This document shows positions 51,827 through 64,000 of a stretch of 64,000 bases of DNA, in pieces. Location: NCBI RefSeq assembly GCF_002443255.2, contig NW_019211457.1, positions 21,463,497-21,527,496 of the forward strand, given 5' to 3'. Source of the stretch: Varroa destructor (Eukaryota; Arthropoda; Arachnida; Mesostigmata; Varroidae). The notes under the pieces are model-generated. The model did not search any database, was not told where the DNA came from, and was given only the letters and a program-made list of their open reading frames with translations. The position numbers and the translations under genes were made by a program. Position 1 is the stretch's first letter; every line of letters starts with the position of its first letter.

Positions 51827-51852
51827 CCGCAAAGAATATATATTCTTTGCGG
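51827..51852. repeat. 26-bp perfect palindrome
   Basis: The left half CCGCAAAGAATAT is followed directly by its exact reverse complement. It is flanked at a short distance by GTAC on both sides (51,822-51,825 and 51,857-51,860). This is the longest loop-free palindrome I found in the window. Confidence 0.95.
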
Positions 51853-51859
51853 TGTTGTA

Positions 51860-54800
51860 CGTTCAAAAAAAAGTTGAAAGCAATGTTAAAATCACTCAGC
51901 GCTTTAGGTGCCCGTAGTTTACGTAGAAAATGCATTTCAAGTATACCGACAGATGACGGGACCCTGCCCGTTGATGCTTGAGCATACGTACCTCGACATA
52001 CTCTATAACTGATCGTCTTTCTGATTGTAGAATAGAAGTGGACGCAGGCATACACGCTTCTAGTCTCCTAAACTTTGGGCATCAGTAACCTTTACGTTAA
52101 GCCACTGTCTTCATGATCTGTAGATATACTTCGGAGCCGAGATAAAGACGCTTCAATATCCGCTGCACAGTACCTCGTATGCCTATGTATTCACCTCTTC
52201 AGAGGTAACAATGTCTGGACTTCTGTCTAAACTTAGGTGATCCACTAGGGTTCTTTGGATTCAAGACGGGATGTATTTGACAAGTGCGAACCTAAAAATG
52301 ACTGCTCCTGTGGTAAACCTAGCGATAATCTTGTTTATACTATTACATTGTCCTGTCGTACGTCCAGGCCTATTAGTTTTATAGCGGAAACCACTAAGAA
52401 CTACGCATTTGTAACTAATCCTTTGTTCGTTTGCTAATACGTTAAATATAAAGTACTTAAAACAATTTTGTGCATTACCACGAAAAGATTCGATACCTAT
52501 AGCGCACCCTGACTAATTCTACCGATGGTTTAGCTTCAGCTATATGTTTGTGCACCCGGTGGTAACATGCAAGCTTCGTACGAGCAGTGAAGTACGGAAG
52601 AAACGCAGCAGTAACGTAGTTCACAAAACGCAAAATTCCTTAGATCTCTAGAAAACGATTTCGAGTAGCAATCTAACCCCAAACGACTGTCCAAACTCAA
52701 AGATTTATATATATATATATATATATAGCAATCGTTTACGCGACCAGCCGTCAACGCTGGCCCCGGTTTACAACGATCTAATCCAATACCGAGGCTTTTA
52801 GATGTTACGAAATAATTGAGGTGGCGACGTGATCCCGTCAATACAGTGTGTCAAACGTTCGACTATTGACTTTAGCCTTGCGACTTGACTTCGCTGACCA
52901 CTTCGCTCATATTTAGTAGAAACTTGGTTTTGAAGAACCGCTTCATAAATTATAGCCATGACATGTCTTGTTCTAATACAGTGATAGCAAAATATTCAAT
53001 ATATCATTAGTACGCACCTCCAATGATGAGCAATACTAGACGTTATGTTCCTGACATTCAGAGGATAATGCACACTTTGCTACTAGAATTAGAAACTTCA
53101 AAAGTGCGTAATCATCGTGAAGCAAGCTTACTTAATAGCTTCTTCAAGGCTTCCTAATGGATATGTCTACTAGACTGTTGCATAACACGAGAAGATTATT
53201 TGGGACATTCAAGGGTTTCAATACACTCGAATGAAGATGACTGCACTTGCCTACAAAACAGTTTATTGAACAGCATTAAACCGCAATCGATTACGGAAAA
53301 AACGACAACGAAAAAACTCGTTTTCTAAATTTCAGTGCTAACGTTATTTTACTTTATGAAAAATAGGTCCAAGACTTGTTTTATTCCATAGATATCCTTA
53401 TTTTTCAACAATAATGTTTGTCATAATATTTCCGCGAGGTACATGTTGAGTTGAAATTTTCTTTACACTTTCGGTTTATGTGTGTTAGCTCCAACAGAAC
53501 TGCATAGCATAGCATTTGCTATTAATAATACTCTTTTTTTTGGGTCTCTGTGTGCACATTAGCTGGACACAATATACTTCTCAAATAAAACATCGCTTCA
53601 AGAATCTTCAGAAAAGTGCATACGGCCTGTGATTTTCTTCATTAATAATGAGCGTAGAAAACATCGGTATTTAGTACTACTAGAGGCTTGCGCACGATTG
53701 GAAATGTTAAGATAAATATTTTTTGAACCTACAAAGTAAATGGTTGACGATCAAAACCACAACGCGCGAACACCATGGTACTACGGCAATTAAAAAAAAT
53801 ATAAAATAATGCAATGATAGATTCTGTATTCCTTATTTTCTTCTCTATTCAAAGCAGGAGTGAGAATCTGACAAAAATGTATAACATTTAAGGAGCCAAC
53901 CCATTGGTCAGCTATAGACAAAGTCTGTGGCCATATATATATATAAATAGGCTTAGAGTTGAAGCAGTTGATTTCAAAGGTTATGCCATTATCACTTTGC
54001 AACACCAAGCTTATAGGAAATAAACGAGTTATTCACGATGATGATGATTAAGAAACGAAACCACATGTAGGACTACGTAAATGGCAAATATGTAATACAC
54101 TACATACGTGCACAAACTATACAGTTAAATCGGCGTATATGAGGATGTCACACAATAGTATGACATTTGTAAATGTAAGATCTTATAAGTACAATGTATG
54201 GGTTTTTTTTTTAAATCACCCGTATCCAATAGCGAAAATTCTGTACCTAACATCTTCATATTGCGCAGGCCTGAATTTGTTATTACCCATTTCAAGACCA
54301 CTTCCCTAATTGAATTTAGCCCTGCTCTTATATGAGGCGCTCAATATGTATAATCGAGATTTTCGTTACCTCATTGCGCCGCAGCAACCGTTTCGGGACA
54401 TGATGCCCAACCCTTAACTAGGTTATCAGTCTTTTTTATAACATTGGGTGAGTCGGTCTCGAATGTTTTTCCAGTTACTTGCGCAGCAGTCTATCGACGA
54501 CATATTTAACAGTGTCTGCGTTGTTCTCCACCACATAAGTTAACGATGTTTTGAAAATGATAACGTTATTGATCAAATGAAACAAAATAACGAAATAAAA
54601 AATCACGTTTACCTATATTGTAAAATGTATGTGTACTACACCATAAAAAATGTTATTACGCAACATAGGATTGCGTTTTTCATTAGGGGCTCTGCAAGCC
54701 CATAGCTTCGGGGCAGCCAAATTAATGCTATAAACACTCTTCACTAATTTTAGCGCTAAATGTTTGGTTCTTCGAAAAATTCGGCATCCACTGAATCAAT

Positions 54801-57520
54801 ATTTCTCCTAATTACACAATACCGATATTACAGATCATGACAGGCTGTACAGTCATTGTTCTTATAAAGAGTATTGTTGATGACATTTCCCTCTTGTTGG
54901 TATGCCTTACAGTCTGACACTTACCAACAAATAATCGTACTTAAATCGCTGGTTAATTTCGGTAAGTGGTAACTACTCTGAGTATTGGTTTGATGTTTTA
55001 TCGTTTAACTGGGTGAGTCGTATTAGCTACTTCACACTACAGTGCTTTCATAGACTTATTTACTTCATAATTTTCTGTTGGAGCCACCTAAAAACGGGAC
55101 CTACCGAGACAATTGAAGTCATTTTTGAGGTTTATACACAAATAATCTTATCGATAAAATATTTTTTGTATTGATACGAGAAACTTCGTGTTTTTAAGAA
55201 ACCCAGCGCTTACATAAAGCACATATTTCTAACTGTTCGCATTATGAATTCACATCTATAACTTATTGTATTCTTAACTGATTTTACTTTTCGCAATCAA
55301 ATGTTTTAAGAAGTTAAAGTGAGACTTTCTAATGGTAAAATCTGACGACGTGGCAGGTGTTCATGTTACAAACGGTCTTTTGAAAAAGCTTACTTGAATA
55401 GTAGGGTTATCGCACTTGAAACTCGAGTAATCCGCAGATCGTAATGGAAGGCCAGCTAAATGCCAAGACATAAATTTGTAAATATTTAAGAACGAGCAAA
55501 CACAACAAGAATCGTGAGAGCTTGGCTATTGGTTGCTTTTCAATAGAACCAACTCTATCCGATTTGGACTTCTCTGTAGAATTGCGTTGTTTTTGGTTTT
55601 TCCGTACAGCATGCCTTTATGCATTAATACACATAACAGCATTATTTGTTGCCTCAGTTAATTACATTTTCTCTACTTTGGTTTTTAGATATTATATTTT
55701 TTTTATTATATATATATATATTTACTATCTTTCGGCGACAAGCCTAATGACTCATTACATTAAACTATAGCAAGTGAACCTGATCTCTAGTTTTACTAGT
55801 CACTAGATAATGTCACCTATCCGATTGTTCTTAAGTTGGTTACATTGCGTTTGCTATAGATTGTGAAAAAGTGTACTTTATATAGGATTAGGATAACTTT
55901 CTACGATGACTTCCTTTGCAAAATATACGTGCGGCTTTACAACTATTATAACTGGTTTATTACCTCGTCAATACACTCGATTGTCCTTTCCACGAAATTT
56001 CATGTTAGTAAGTACGAATATGCGTATTTGCGGAGCTACAAGAACCGTAGGATATCAATGCTGTGCGCTATGGAAACCTGGCCACTTATTCCTATCCTAC
56101 CAATGGAATAAATATTGATTAACAGCTTTGTATGTCGAAGCGACAACCAAACAAAAAACAAACAAATTCAAATGTTTCACTACGGCTGCTTTTCGTTTTA
56201 CTCAACAGGTAAGTTCAAGTTTGTTAAAGCCACACATTTTTAGCTGGCCGTTTAGGACAGTACATTTTATTAAAGTTAAATAAAATATATGAAGTGCTTC
56301 TGCTTATATTTTTCTCGATTTCTACTTTTATATATTTTTCAAGTTTCTTTATTACCCTTGACAACGCCAGAAAACATCTCGGGAAATTCACAGCGTAATC
56401 ACTAATAAAGAGTGCACTCCAGACCTAAGTAGTTGTGGTACAAAAACCCAACCTTTATTATTTACTCTTCATATAAAAGAAATTGATTTTCATGACTTTA
56501 ACGAACATGTACTTCAGCCATTTTTCTATAGAGATGCTTTGTGTTTCGACCCACAATGCCAATGGGCTAACAGTTGGGTAAGACGTACGTCTACACTTTG
56601 CAGATGTAAAATTCTAGTCGGTTCAAACGTAAGCTTATAGCTAAAAAAACCTGTTATTTGGGAAGAAAGTAGTGTTATAGCTATGAGGTTTCAATTGAAA
56701 TCTAATTATAGAGTAGCATATCATTTTCTCAGTTCTGAGTTTTGCTGAACTGTAGGTTTACTGCTGGACTTATTTCAACGTCTACTCTAAACTAAATTGA
56801 AACCAGTTCTTTTAATTTAGCAGACGGTTTATAAACCACGACTATTGGTTGGTAATATTTTCTCCCGTTTCCTTGACCAAAAGTTCAAGAATACGTTCAT
56901 CGGAATAGCACTCAACCGTTTTGACAACGAAAAGCCATTATCAGGGAGAATCTGCCGGCTGCAATGTGATTAAAATATAGACGAAAAACCTCTATTTCGA
57001 GGATTTAGGAGCACACTTTGGCTTCATTTTCAATAATGATTTTATTATTTTAATTTAGTCAGCAGTAGTGATATTCTTTAGATAGACAGGTGGTGGTTAT
57101 TTGGATCCAAAATTATTAAGCCGAATTGTGATTCAAGTCAAATAATTTCAAATATTTTTCATAATGTTATTGAAAATTTTTGTAAAGCACGTTTTAATAA
57201 AACATTTCATTAATCGTCATGAGCCTGTCCGATTCGAGACGTTGTCTAAGAAGCCTATTACATTCTAGAAGAATCAAAACAGGGTCTCTGCTGCCTAAGA
57301 GGTCAACGAATGGGCCTAAATCCACAATTTGCGAAGGATCTCGGTGCAAAGGAAAATATTATCTTTAGATTTAATTTAGTTTTATAGGAATTTGTTTTCA
57401 GCCGCTCCTTGATGTGAAACGTTTTACAATTTCCAAACTCTTGTGTCACTGTTTTACCTCTGCGTTGTATTAGCCTCTTAAAATTTCAACAGTCTGATCA
57501 CCTTACAGTTACACTGCCTA
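51860..57520. other. AT-rich stretch, nothing recognised
   Basis: It contains a TA run at 52,706-52,727 and shorter ones near 53,933 and 55,706. Overlapping open frames at 52,243-52,437 and a minus segment at 54,475-54,612 with an acceptor-like start are leads only. Confidence 0.45.
52706..52727. repeat. (TA)n microsatellite
   Basis: About eleven TA units. Confidence 0.92.
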
Positions 57521-57525
57521 CTTAC

Positions 57526-57663
57526 AGAAATTTTTTCAGCCGCTAAAAAGTCTTTGGCCAGAATACTAGAATTTACGTACGCGAGTTTTACAAGAATGGC
57601 TAACAAAAATAGGTTCAATATTTCCTTAGTGATCACCAGGAAGGAACCCCTTAAGAACAGCAT
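57526..57663 (-). CDS. Possible first coding exon of a secreted or membrane protein
   Basis: An ATG with A at -3 opens 46 codons that end exactly at a strong donor (TCT|GTAAGTAGG, phase 0). Residues 15-30 (ILNLFLLAILVKLAYV) are hydrophobic enough for a signal-anchor or signal peptide, and the rest is mixed polar (KDFLAAEKIS). No downstream exon was identified at lower coordinates and I do not recognise the protein. In AT-rich DNA hydrophobic frames are common, so chance remains likely. Confidence 0.22.
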
Positions 57664-57664
57664 C

Positions 57665-58890
57665 CTCTCTAATTCGGCTAGTATTCTAGTATAAACGGAT
57701 ACGTCGTCTTGCTTAATAAATATGGTTAATTAAGCTGTTTCAGTTACCAAAAGTATTACATATCGGTCACAATACAGCAACAACGACTAACAAAAAACCA
57801 GTTCGAACTACCACTTCCGGGCCGGTTGACGAATAGAATAATTTTAAGCATTTATAACTAGCAACAACAGCTTTAACAGATGATTAGATCCAATAGGTTG
57901 AATAGGTCAAATAGTGACTTCTGAGAGGCTCAGAAGAGCGTCATCCCGACCACACCCGGACAGTCGTTAAGACATTATCGTTCCCTGTAATGAATGGAGG
58001 AGAAAAATAGAAGACAGGTACAGATGATCAAAGATACAAAAATACTATCAACAGTAAACTTATCGGTCAGATGAGAAAATAAAAAATATAAAATAACTAT
58101 TATAATACAGCACAATAATTGAGTAATCGAATTCAATTACTTTCAAAGACTTCTATATACAGGAATAAAATACGGCATAAAGATATTTTTGTTGATATAG
58201 AGGAGAAATTAAGAAAGTTTTTTTTTAATAACCTCTGAACGCCTTAGCGTGTATTATCGAATAATTTATGGCCATTCTAAGTAGCGCATAAACTTTATCA
58301 TATACATACTATTAGTTTGAATAAGACGAATACATTGGTCAGATTATGGGCACATAATCTTCCGCAACAAATCGATTACAAATGGAACGTTTTTTTTAAA
58401 TATAATTAATCAAATAGGTATAATATTTTTACATCACGGTTAACAATAACAAGAATCCGTATAAACTGACAAGCACAGACATTTTCGTAATACACACAGG
58501 AGAATAAACTGATATTAATTGCTGACTTGCAATAAGAAATAGAGTGCAGTTTTTTTAAACCAACACTCATTCATGCTTGTATTAAACATTGTCATGCCTA
58601 ACGTAGTCCTCTATTTCTCCAACGTTCCTCTTTTTATACATACCTTAATTTTAATTTTTTATGCTTTCAATCTTTACATCTGCTTTTTGCTAGCTGTAGT
58701 TTCGTTTTGACCATCACGCCACACAGACGTTTTTGCACAAAGTCAACAAGTGGTCGATGAATTAGGAAGCAATATATGTTTTCACGAAAATGTGCGAGCT
58801 ACTACGGGCTTAGGCCGCGGGATTTTGCGCTGCAGAAAAGTGATTTCATAACACAGTCCCTGCATGTCAAGTGACTTAAACCTTTTTTCA
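57665..58890. other. AT-rich stretch, nothing recognised
   Basis: No frame, repeat or motif of note. Confidence 0.5.
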
Positions 58891-59400
58891 ACTTAGCACA
58901 CCCTTACGTCTTTGCTTTTGCGGCACGGGCAGTGAAAGGTCCCATCTGCTCGTAAGCAGGTCAAGACAGAGTAACACGCAACAGCGGTCCTTAAAACGTG
59001 TTGTTAGCCTCTAGAGTTTCTTGTGTGAGGATTCCTATCATCTTTATCCCCTTCTCCCGATGAGTCTAGTTGTGTCCTGTTGCTCCTTCTTGACCAACTG
59101 TCCCTCCCGGTTTCCAGCTGCCATTTTATTGGCCTTTATAGTGACAACATTGGTTCATCTTATCGTCATCTGTGTCGTCGCTTGTACCCATCGCTGTTTC
59201 ATGTGTCGCCTAAATTGTCTCTTCTTTCGTTCGTTTTTTGCAAACTCTTGCAGCGAAATCCACAGTTTTGGTGTTCCGTTCAGATGCTTGTGTCCACTGG
59301 GACCACTATGCTACCACAAACGCAAGCACTAATTACTAATGTCCACAGAGTCATAGTTGTTTTGGCTAGCATTGACTAACGTCGGTCTCCTCGTTCTGCT
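58890..59400. other. Pyrimidine-rich, G+C-richer segment
   Basis: On plus it is C/T-rich and opens two overlapping frames of about 100 codons, one with a hydrophobic stretch (AAILLAFIVTTLVHLIVICV). On minus it contains short acidic or polar starts, MGTSDDTDDDKMNQCCH and MAAGNREGQLVKKEQQD. None is recognised. It may be a 5' UTR or promoter, or an unrecognised repeat. Confidence 0.3.
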
Positions 59401-59905
59401 GGAATAACTATGAATGTTGCATGAACTTGACCTGACTACAGTTATTCAGTTCTTGTAGGGATCTCAGTTCATATCTGATACTCAGTCAACTCTTGTCGAA
59501 CAGATGTGATATAGAAAATTGAACAAAAGTAGATTTGCACTAACTAAAGATCTGAATAAGTTATGCTGTTATGTTGTGCTTGCAAGTGAAATGAGCGTAA
59601 AGATCATAAAGTTTAGTTGCAATACCTGAATCTGTATCTGCTGCCACATTTAATACTGCTGTGTGCATTGTTGTTTGACGAAATTATTTTATTTACAATT
59701 GCAATACACTGTGGAAAATACACTTTTAATGCGGTGTAAGATAATAATTTACCAAACATATAGAAAGACTATGACCGAGAAAGCAACAGACGAGTTTGAA
59801 GGTAATTATTTGTAGTTACAACGGACAATATCGTTGGAACAGATATGAAAAGTCGCAATCGTAAATATTCATCACAAATACCTATGCACCTACCGCTCTA
59901 CTACT

Positions 59906-59961
59906 CCGCCATCTTCAGAGGAGTTGTCAAACTGCTTAGAGCTTGCGTTGAAGATGGCCGG
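59906..59961. repeat. Inverted pair of YY1-like sites forming a hairpin
   Basis: CCGCCATCTTCA (59,906-59,917) and TGAAGATGGCCGG (59,949-59,961) pair over 12 bases with one bulged C, around a 31-base loop. Each arm contains the YY1/Pleiohomeotic core GCCATNTT (or one close to it) in opposite orientation. Confidence 0.7.
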
Positions 59962-59969
59962 CAACACTA

Positions 59970-62900
59970 TAGATGAATAAGCTACGCGCTCAGTGCTCCA
60001 AGCACTAGTTAACGATTTACCCGGGAGCGGAGTAGATTACTACGGTTTAACATTCGGCCTTAACAATACAGGTACATCAAGAAACAATTTTTCTACTACT
60101 AAATGGTAGCGGCGTGCTGGCAAAATGACTTTCGTGTACTATGTCGGTCCATTTCAAAGTTCATATTTCCAATAAAAATATTGTCAAATCTTGGGTTGTT
60201 CATAGGTTAGGTGTTGGGTATCTTCCTTGGAATTTTACTAGTGTTTCTTTGTTTCTTATACTTATGTGTTTGAAGTCAAGTCAAAAGGTGTCACGACCAA
60301 TACAACCGCAATCGGCAAGTAGAATAATAGATTCTAGTCTTGATACGGAAAAATGAACCCAAGTGCTCAGAGAGCTTTGATTTCTTTATCTTCGGCAACC
60401 ACCGAATACTATGTCGAGGTTGTACATATCTAAATGTGCAGTTCATCAATTCCACGATTACAGTTATCTTAGCAGTTAAAGTTTGCTTTAATAAAAGAAA
60501 GTATCCACTTCGAGGGTCACATGTAAAGCATGAAAAAATTGTCAATAGATGATCCCTCATTCTTCAATTTTTACCATTTTAAGATGAAAAGTCAGATGCT
60601 ATAATCATGTTGTACATACATACATAAATTTAACTAACGTTTAAGCTGGTTAAAGGTTTAAGCTGGGCGGTTGTTCAACTGTCACCTGGTGGGGGCCGGG
60701 AACCCGAAGAGAAAAGACGGAATGCGGCTTAGTAAATTGCTGAATTAGGTCAAATTATATCATCTGTACCTTCAGATTAATCCGTTCTGTGAAGAAGAGG
60801 GTTACTGGTTCTTATATAGATAGCTTGCATCTATCGGTCACTTAGCGTTTTGTGCGCAGGCATACTTATCGAAAGTTTTCACGAAGCAAAGCGGATGGAA
60901 AAATCACAAAAATATACATGGGTTTTGCGCTTGGTCGTTATTGTCAAGATTAATTATCGGTTTTTGTGACAGAGAAAAAAAATGCCTATAGTAATTTTAC
61001 GGAAAATGCGATGTAATGTTTGACAAAACCAAGCAAATTACAACGCAGCGTTACGGTCGGCTATGTTTCGATGAGCAAGCTCCATGAATATAAAAACGTG
61101 ACAATAAGTGTTTCAAGGTAGACCTTCCGTTCTCGCACAGACATCAGTCCGTCCAGAGTTCGAAAAGAAGGGCTGATAAACTGACTTTAAACGTAATTTG
61201 CACTGAACCGAACTACATCAGAAAACACTAAGCTTCATTCATGACATAAGGTATTTATAGAAAAAACGACACTAACCGCGCTATATCGTTGCTTATAAAC
61301 TAACCTAAACTAAGCAATGTAGAACGAACCAAGTAAAGTGAGGATGTTATCCTTACTAGCTAACAAGCGCAAATAGGTTATAAAATTTTCACATGCGATT
61401 CACTTTCAACATTAGAAGAAAATAAGCCCTCCATCTGAGATTAACGATTTCAAGACTAGTCGATATGGTACGCATACGCTCGCGTACGCATCAACGACGA
61501 TGACTAAATAAATGCGCCCCACCCATATTTTCGTAGGACGCCCTGGTAACGCAAAAATAAAGATAATCTTTATCACGCTACTTGCACAGCAGTTACTAAC
61601 CAACAGGTAATAATGATAAATAATTTTTTCTAAGAGATTTTGTAGTTCGTAGTTAAGTGCTTATTATGTTGAGCAAGGGCAATCCAGTAGTTTCCGGTTG
61701 ATGTTTTATAAGTAAATATCAGTACTGTTCAACCGTATCAATGTCCACAGCAAAAAATGCTGTTCGGTCAACCATTCCGATTTCCATAGTTAGCTCTTTT
61801 TTTGTGTTCTCATGGTGCTTGGGCAAGTAGTGCACTTTAAAGCGCTTTGATCACTCTAACTTTACCTGAATAGAGAACAGAAAGTAACTCACTGACAGCA
61901 TTCTAGTTGTACATCTGGGCTGTGCGCAGGACTTTGCTCTATCATTGAAGCTACTTGCCTGACAAATGCAGTAAGCTTAGGGTACAAACTTGATTGACTT
62001 GAACAACAAATTTGTAGAAACTTTCCAATAGCAAACACCATCTGACTATCATAAAAAAGATAAACCATTACGTATGTACTGTTTTAATATAAACTCAAGT
62101 GCATAATACCATCAATATACTGGGCTTGTCAGGTCTCGGAAACGAGTTAATCGAACGCCATGAATACCTTCGGTATTATATTTGAATGTTTGCCTTTTAC
62201 AAACATATCTTCCACGAATCATTAAAACCAATAGATTTTGCTAAAAAGGGGCGATTCTCGTCACCTAGTCAATAGTCGTTGGAGAACTCCAACGAAATTT
62301 CGTAATAGTCGACAGTGTTGTAATAGCAGGTCTCGTGAAAGCCATGCTGTTGTGTTGAATGGGCCATCAATTACTACGCAAAAATGAAATCAGACCATTG
62401 TATGATTATCTCGAAGGTCGTTTTTTTGGGAGTATTTAGCTCTCGAGAAAAATGAACAAAAAGTATCAAATGTTACTTCACGTGGTCAATAAATGAATGT
62501 CGATAATTCCAGGTTACACTCATATTTCGGATTACATTTTAACCTTGTTATTGATGCGTTTAACATGATTTAAATGCCCTCATAGTACTAACTGCCTAAA
62601 GTTTGATTACAAATGAAGATCCGGGCTGGTGCGAGTAAAATAAATGCGACAAGTGCTCTCGTGGTATGTATTGTCTACGAACACCTCCAGCATGGCTTGC
62701 AAACGTGTTTTGATAATTTCATGTAACACACTATACAACCATCGTCATAACTCGTTTTTACACAATCCAACAACATGACAAACTTTAAAAACATGTGCAA
62801 AAATCGTGCTAATAAAGCTGAAGACATTTTAAGAAAAACTGACTATACGTTTTGTGACTGAAACACCTCTAGGTGATGACTTTTGATGAGTAAAGTATGA

Positions 62901-64000
62901 TCACAGTTTTCAAGTAGATCGCATTGCTTTTAGAAGGAAGCTCGGGCTTCATCCTTTTGTTGATTTGCATTGAGATCATAAAAAGCAATGTTACACTGTG
63001 AACTAATTTTACTTCTAAACACATTGGATACCGTTCGCCAAATAACGCTTGGCAATTGTATTAAACAGCTCAAGTACATGTAAGGATCGCAACTGTAACA
63101 AGCTACAGTGGACTAAGCACACACTTTGAATACGGGTATCCGTGCAGCTACAGCAGATCGCGTTCCTAGTGTCCCAACCGATAATAGTAACATGTACATC
63201 ATTTCTAATGGATTGCTGTACACCACGTGTTAACAAGATAAACATCTTTGGCGGAAGATTGATTTCGAGACGAGGCCTATCCATGCGTATTTCTTATTGT
63301 TGGTGTTAAAGAAATCTAAAATCAATTTTCGCAAGTTCTGTTTGATAGCTGACGATAATAAATTGAGTGCACTGATCATGAAAAATTTCGATCGTTAGGC
63401 TTAGTTTCATGTGTCTTTGGCACTTGCAGCGGTCTATGCTATGTGAAAATCGGCTTTATGGGCCCGATGGATAATACTGAGCGCAACCAGCTTTCCACTT
63501 CCAAGCAGATGTTCTCACCTTTCAAGCAAAACACCTTGGAAAATTATAAAAACAACAACTTTTTTTGAAAATCGGTACGGTAGGAATAAGTATGCGAGGC
63601 TATTTCGTAGGTTTAGTCTTAAAGAGCCTACTCTGGCTGGTTAGTTAAGGCCTACAGTTCCTTGTAAGTTAAGCACCTTTTGGAAAAGCCCAATATCGTT
63701 TCGCATTTACACGAAATAAAGTTCGTTTCACTGACTCGTTATAAGTTTACTTTCGTGATTAGTTAGTTGTCTACAAAATTATGAATGGGACAGGTTTTAA
63801 GAACAACAGAACCATGTATGGGTATTGGCGCTCAATTAAGCCAAAAAGAGCCCTGAATGTTTTCCATTCGCAATTAAACGGATGGCCGTCAAGCTTTTCA
63901 AATCCTTCTCACTGCCCAGCCATAGCTATAAAAAGTTTGCAAAAACATCGCCTAAAGTACCAATTCAAGCTCATATGCTGAATTTGTTAGTTGAAATATT
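59970..64000. other. AT-rich stretch to the window end, nothing recognised
   Basis: Frames at 60,141-60,356, 60,291-60,560, 63,015-63,284 and 63,781-63,981 show no recognisable motif. No transposon, RNA gene or promoter pattern could be supported. Confidence 0.5.

Overview
The window is metazoan nuclear DNA, most likely from an arthropod: AT-rich and gene-poor, with spliceosomal genes (GT..AG introns) and decayed transposons. Two things point to an ecdysozoan or other protostome. The left edge holds the last exons of an animal cohesin SMC1 gene. About 8 kb further on, the minus strand encodes a tachykinin-related neuropeptide precursor whose peptides end in Arg-amide. A chelicerate origin is possible from the peptide style but is not proven. 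I saw no prokaryotic signals, tRNAs, rRNAs or CRISPR arrays.

Layout: 1-1,934 (+) is the C-terminal 286 residues of SMC1 in four exons. 9,903-10,769 (-) is the tachykinin-related precursor in two coding exons; the second is too short to stand out as an ORF. It encodes two FHAMR-amide peptides and one canonical FFGMR-amide. Its start codon lies just after a splice acceptor, so a 5' non-coding exon should lie upstream, at higher coordinates. The 15.5-16.3 kb island, richer in G+C and CpG, is a candidate promoter or 5' exon. At 17,724 a TATA box and initiator precede a small ORF with an insulin-B-chain-like Cys-x11-Cys segment; this is tentative.

Otherwise the recognisable content is fossil transposons: three mariner relics (12.7-13.6 kb, 36.3-36.8 kb, 22.0-22.5 kb) and an endonuclease/reverse-transcriptase non-LTR relic (27.06-27.96 kb). 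All carry stops and frameshifts. Simple repeats (CT, TA, poly-C) and several perfect palindromes or hairpins are scattered through the rest.

From about 18 kb to the right edge I recognise no intact gene. The stretch may be intergenic or lie inside long introns of genes whose exons are mostly elsewhere. A few short exon-like segments with good splice signals are listed as leads, not as genes.
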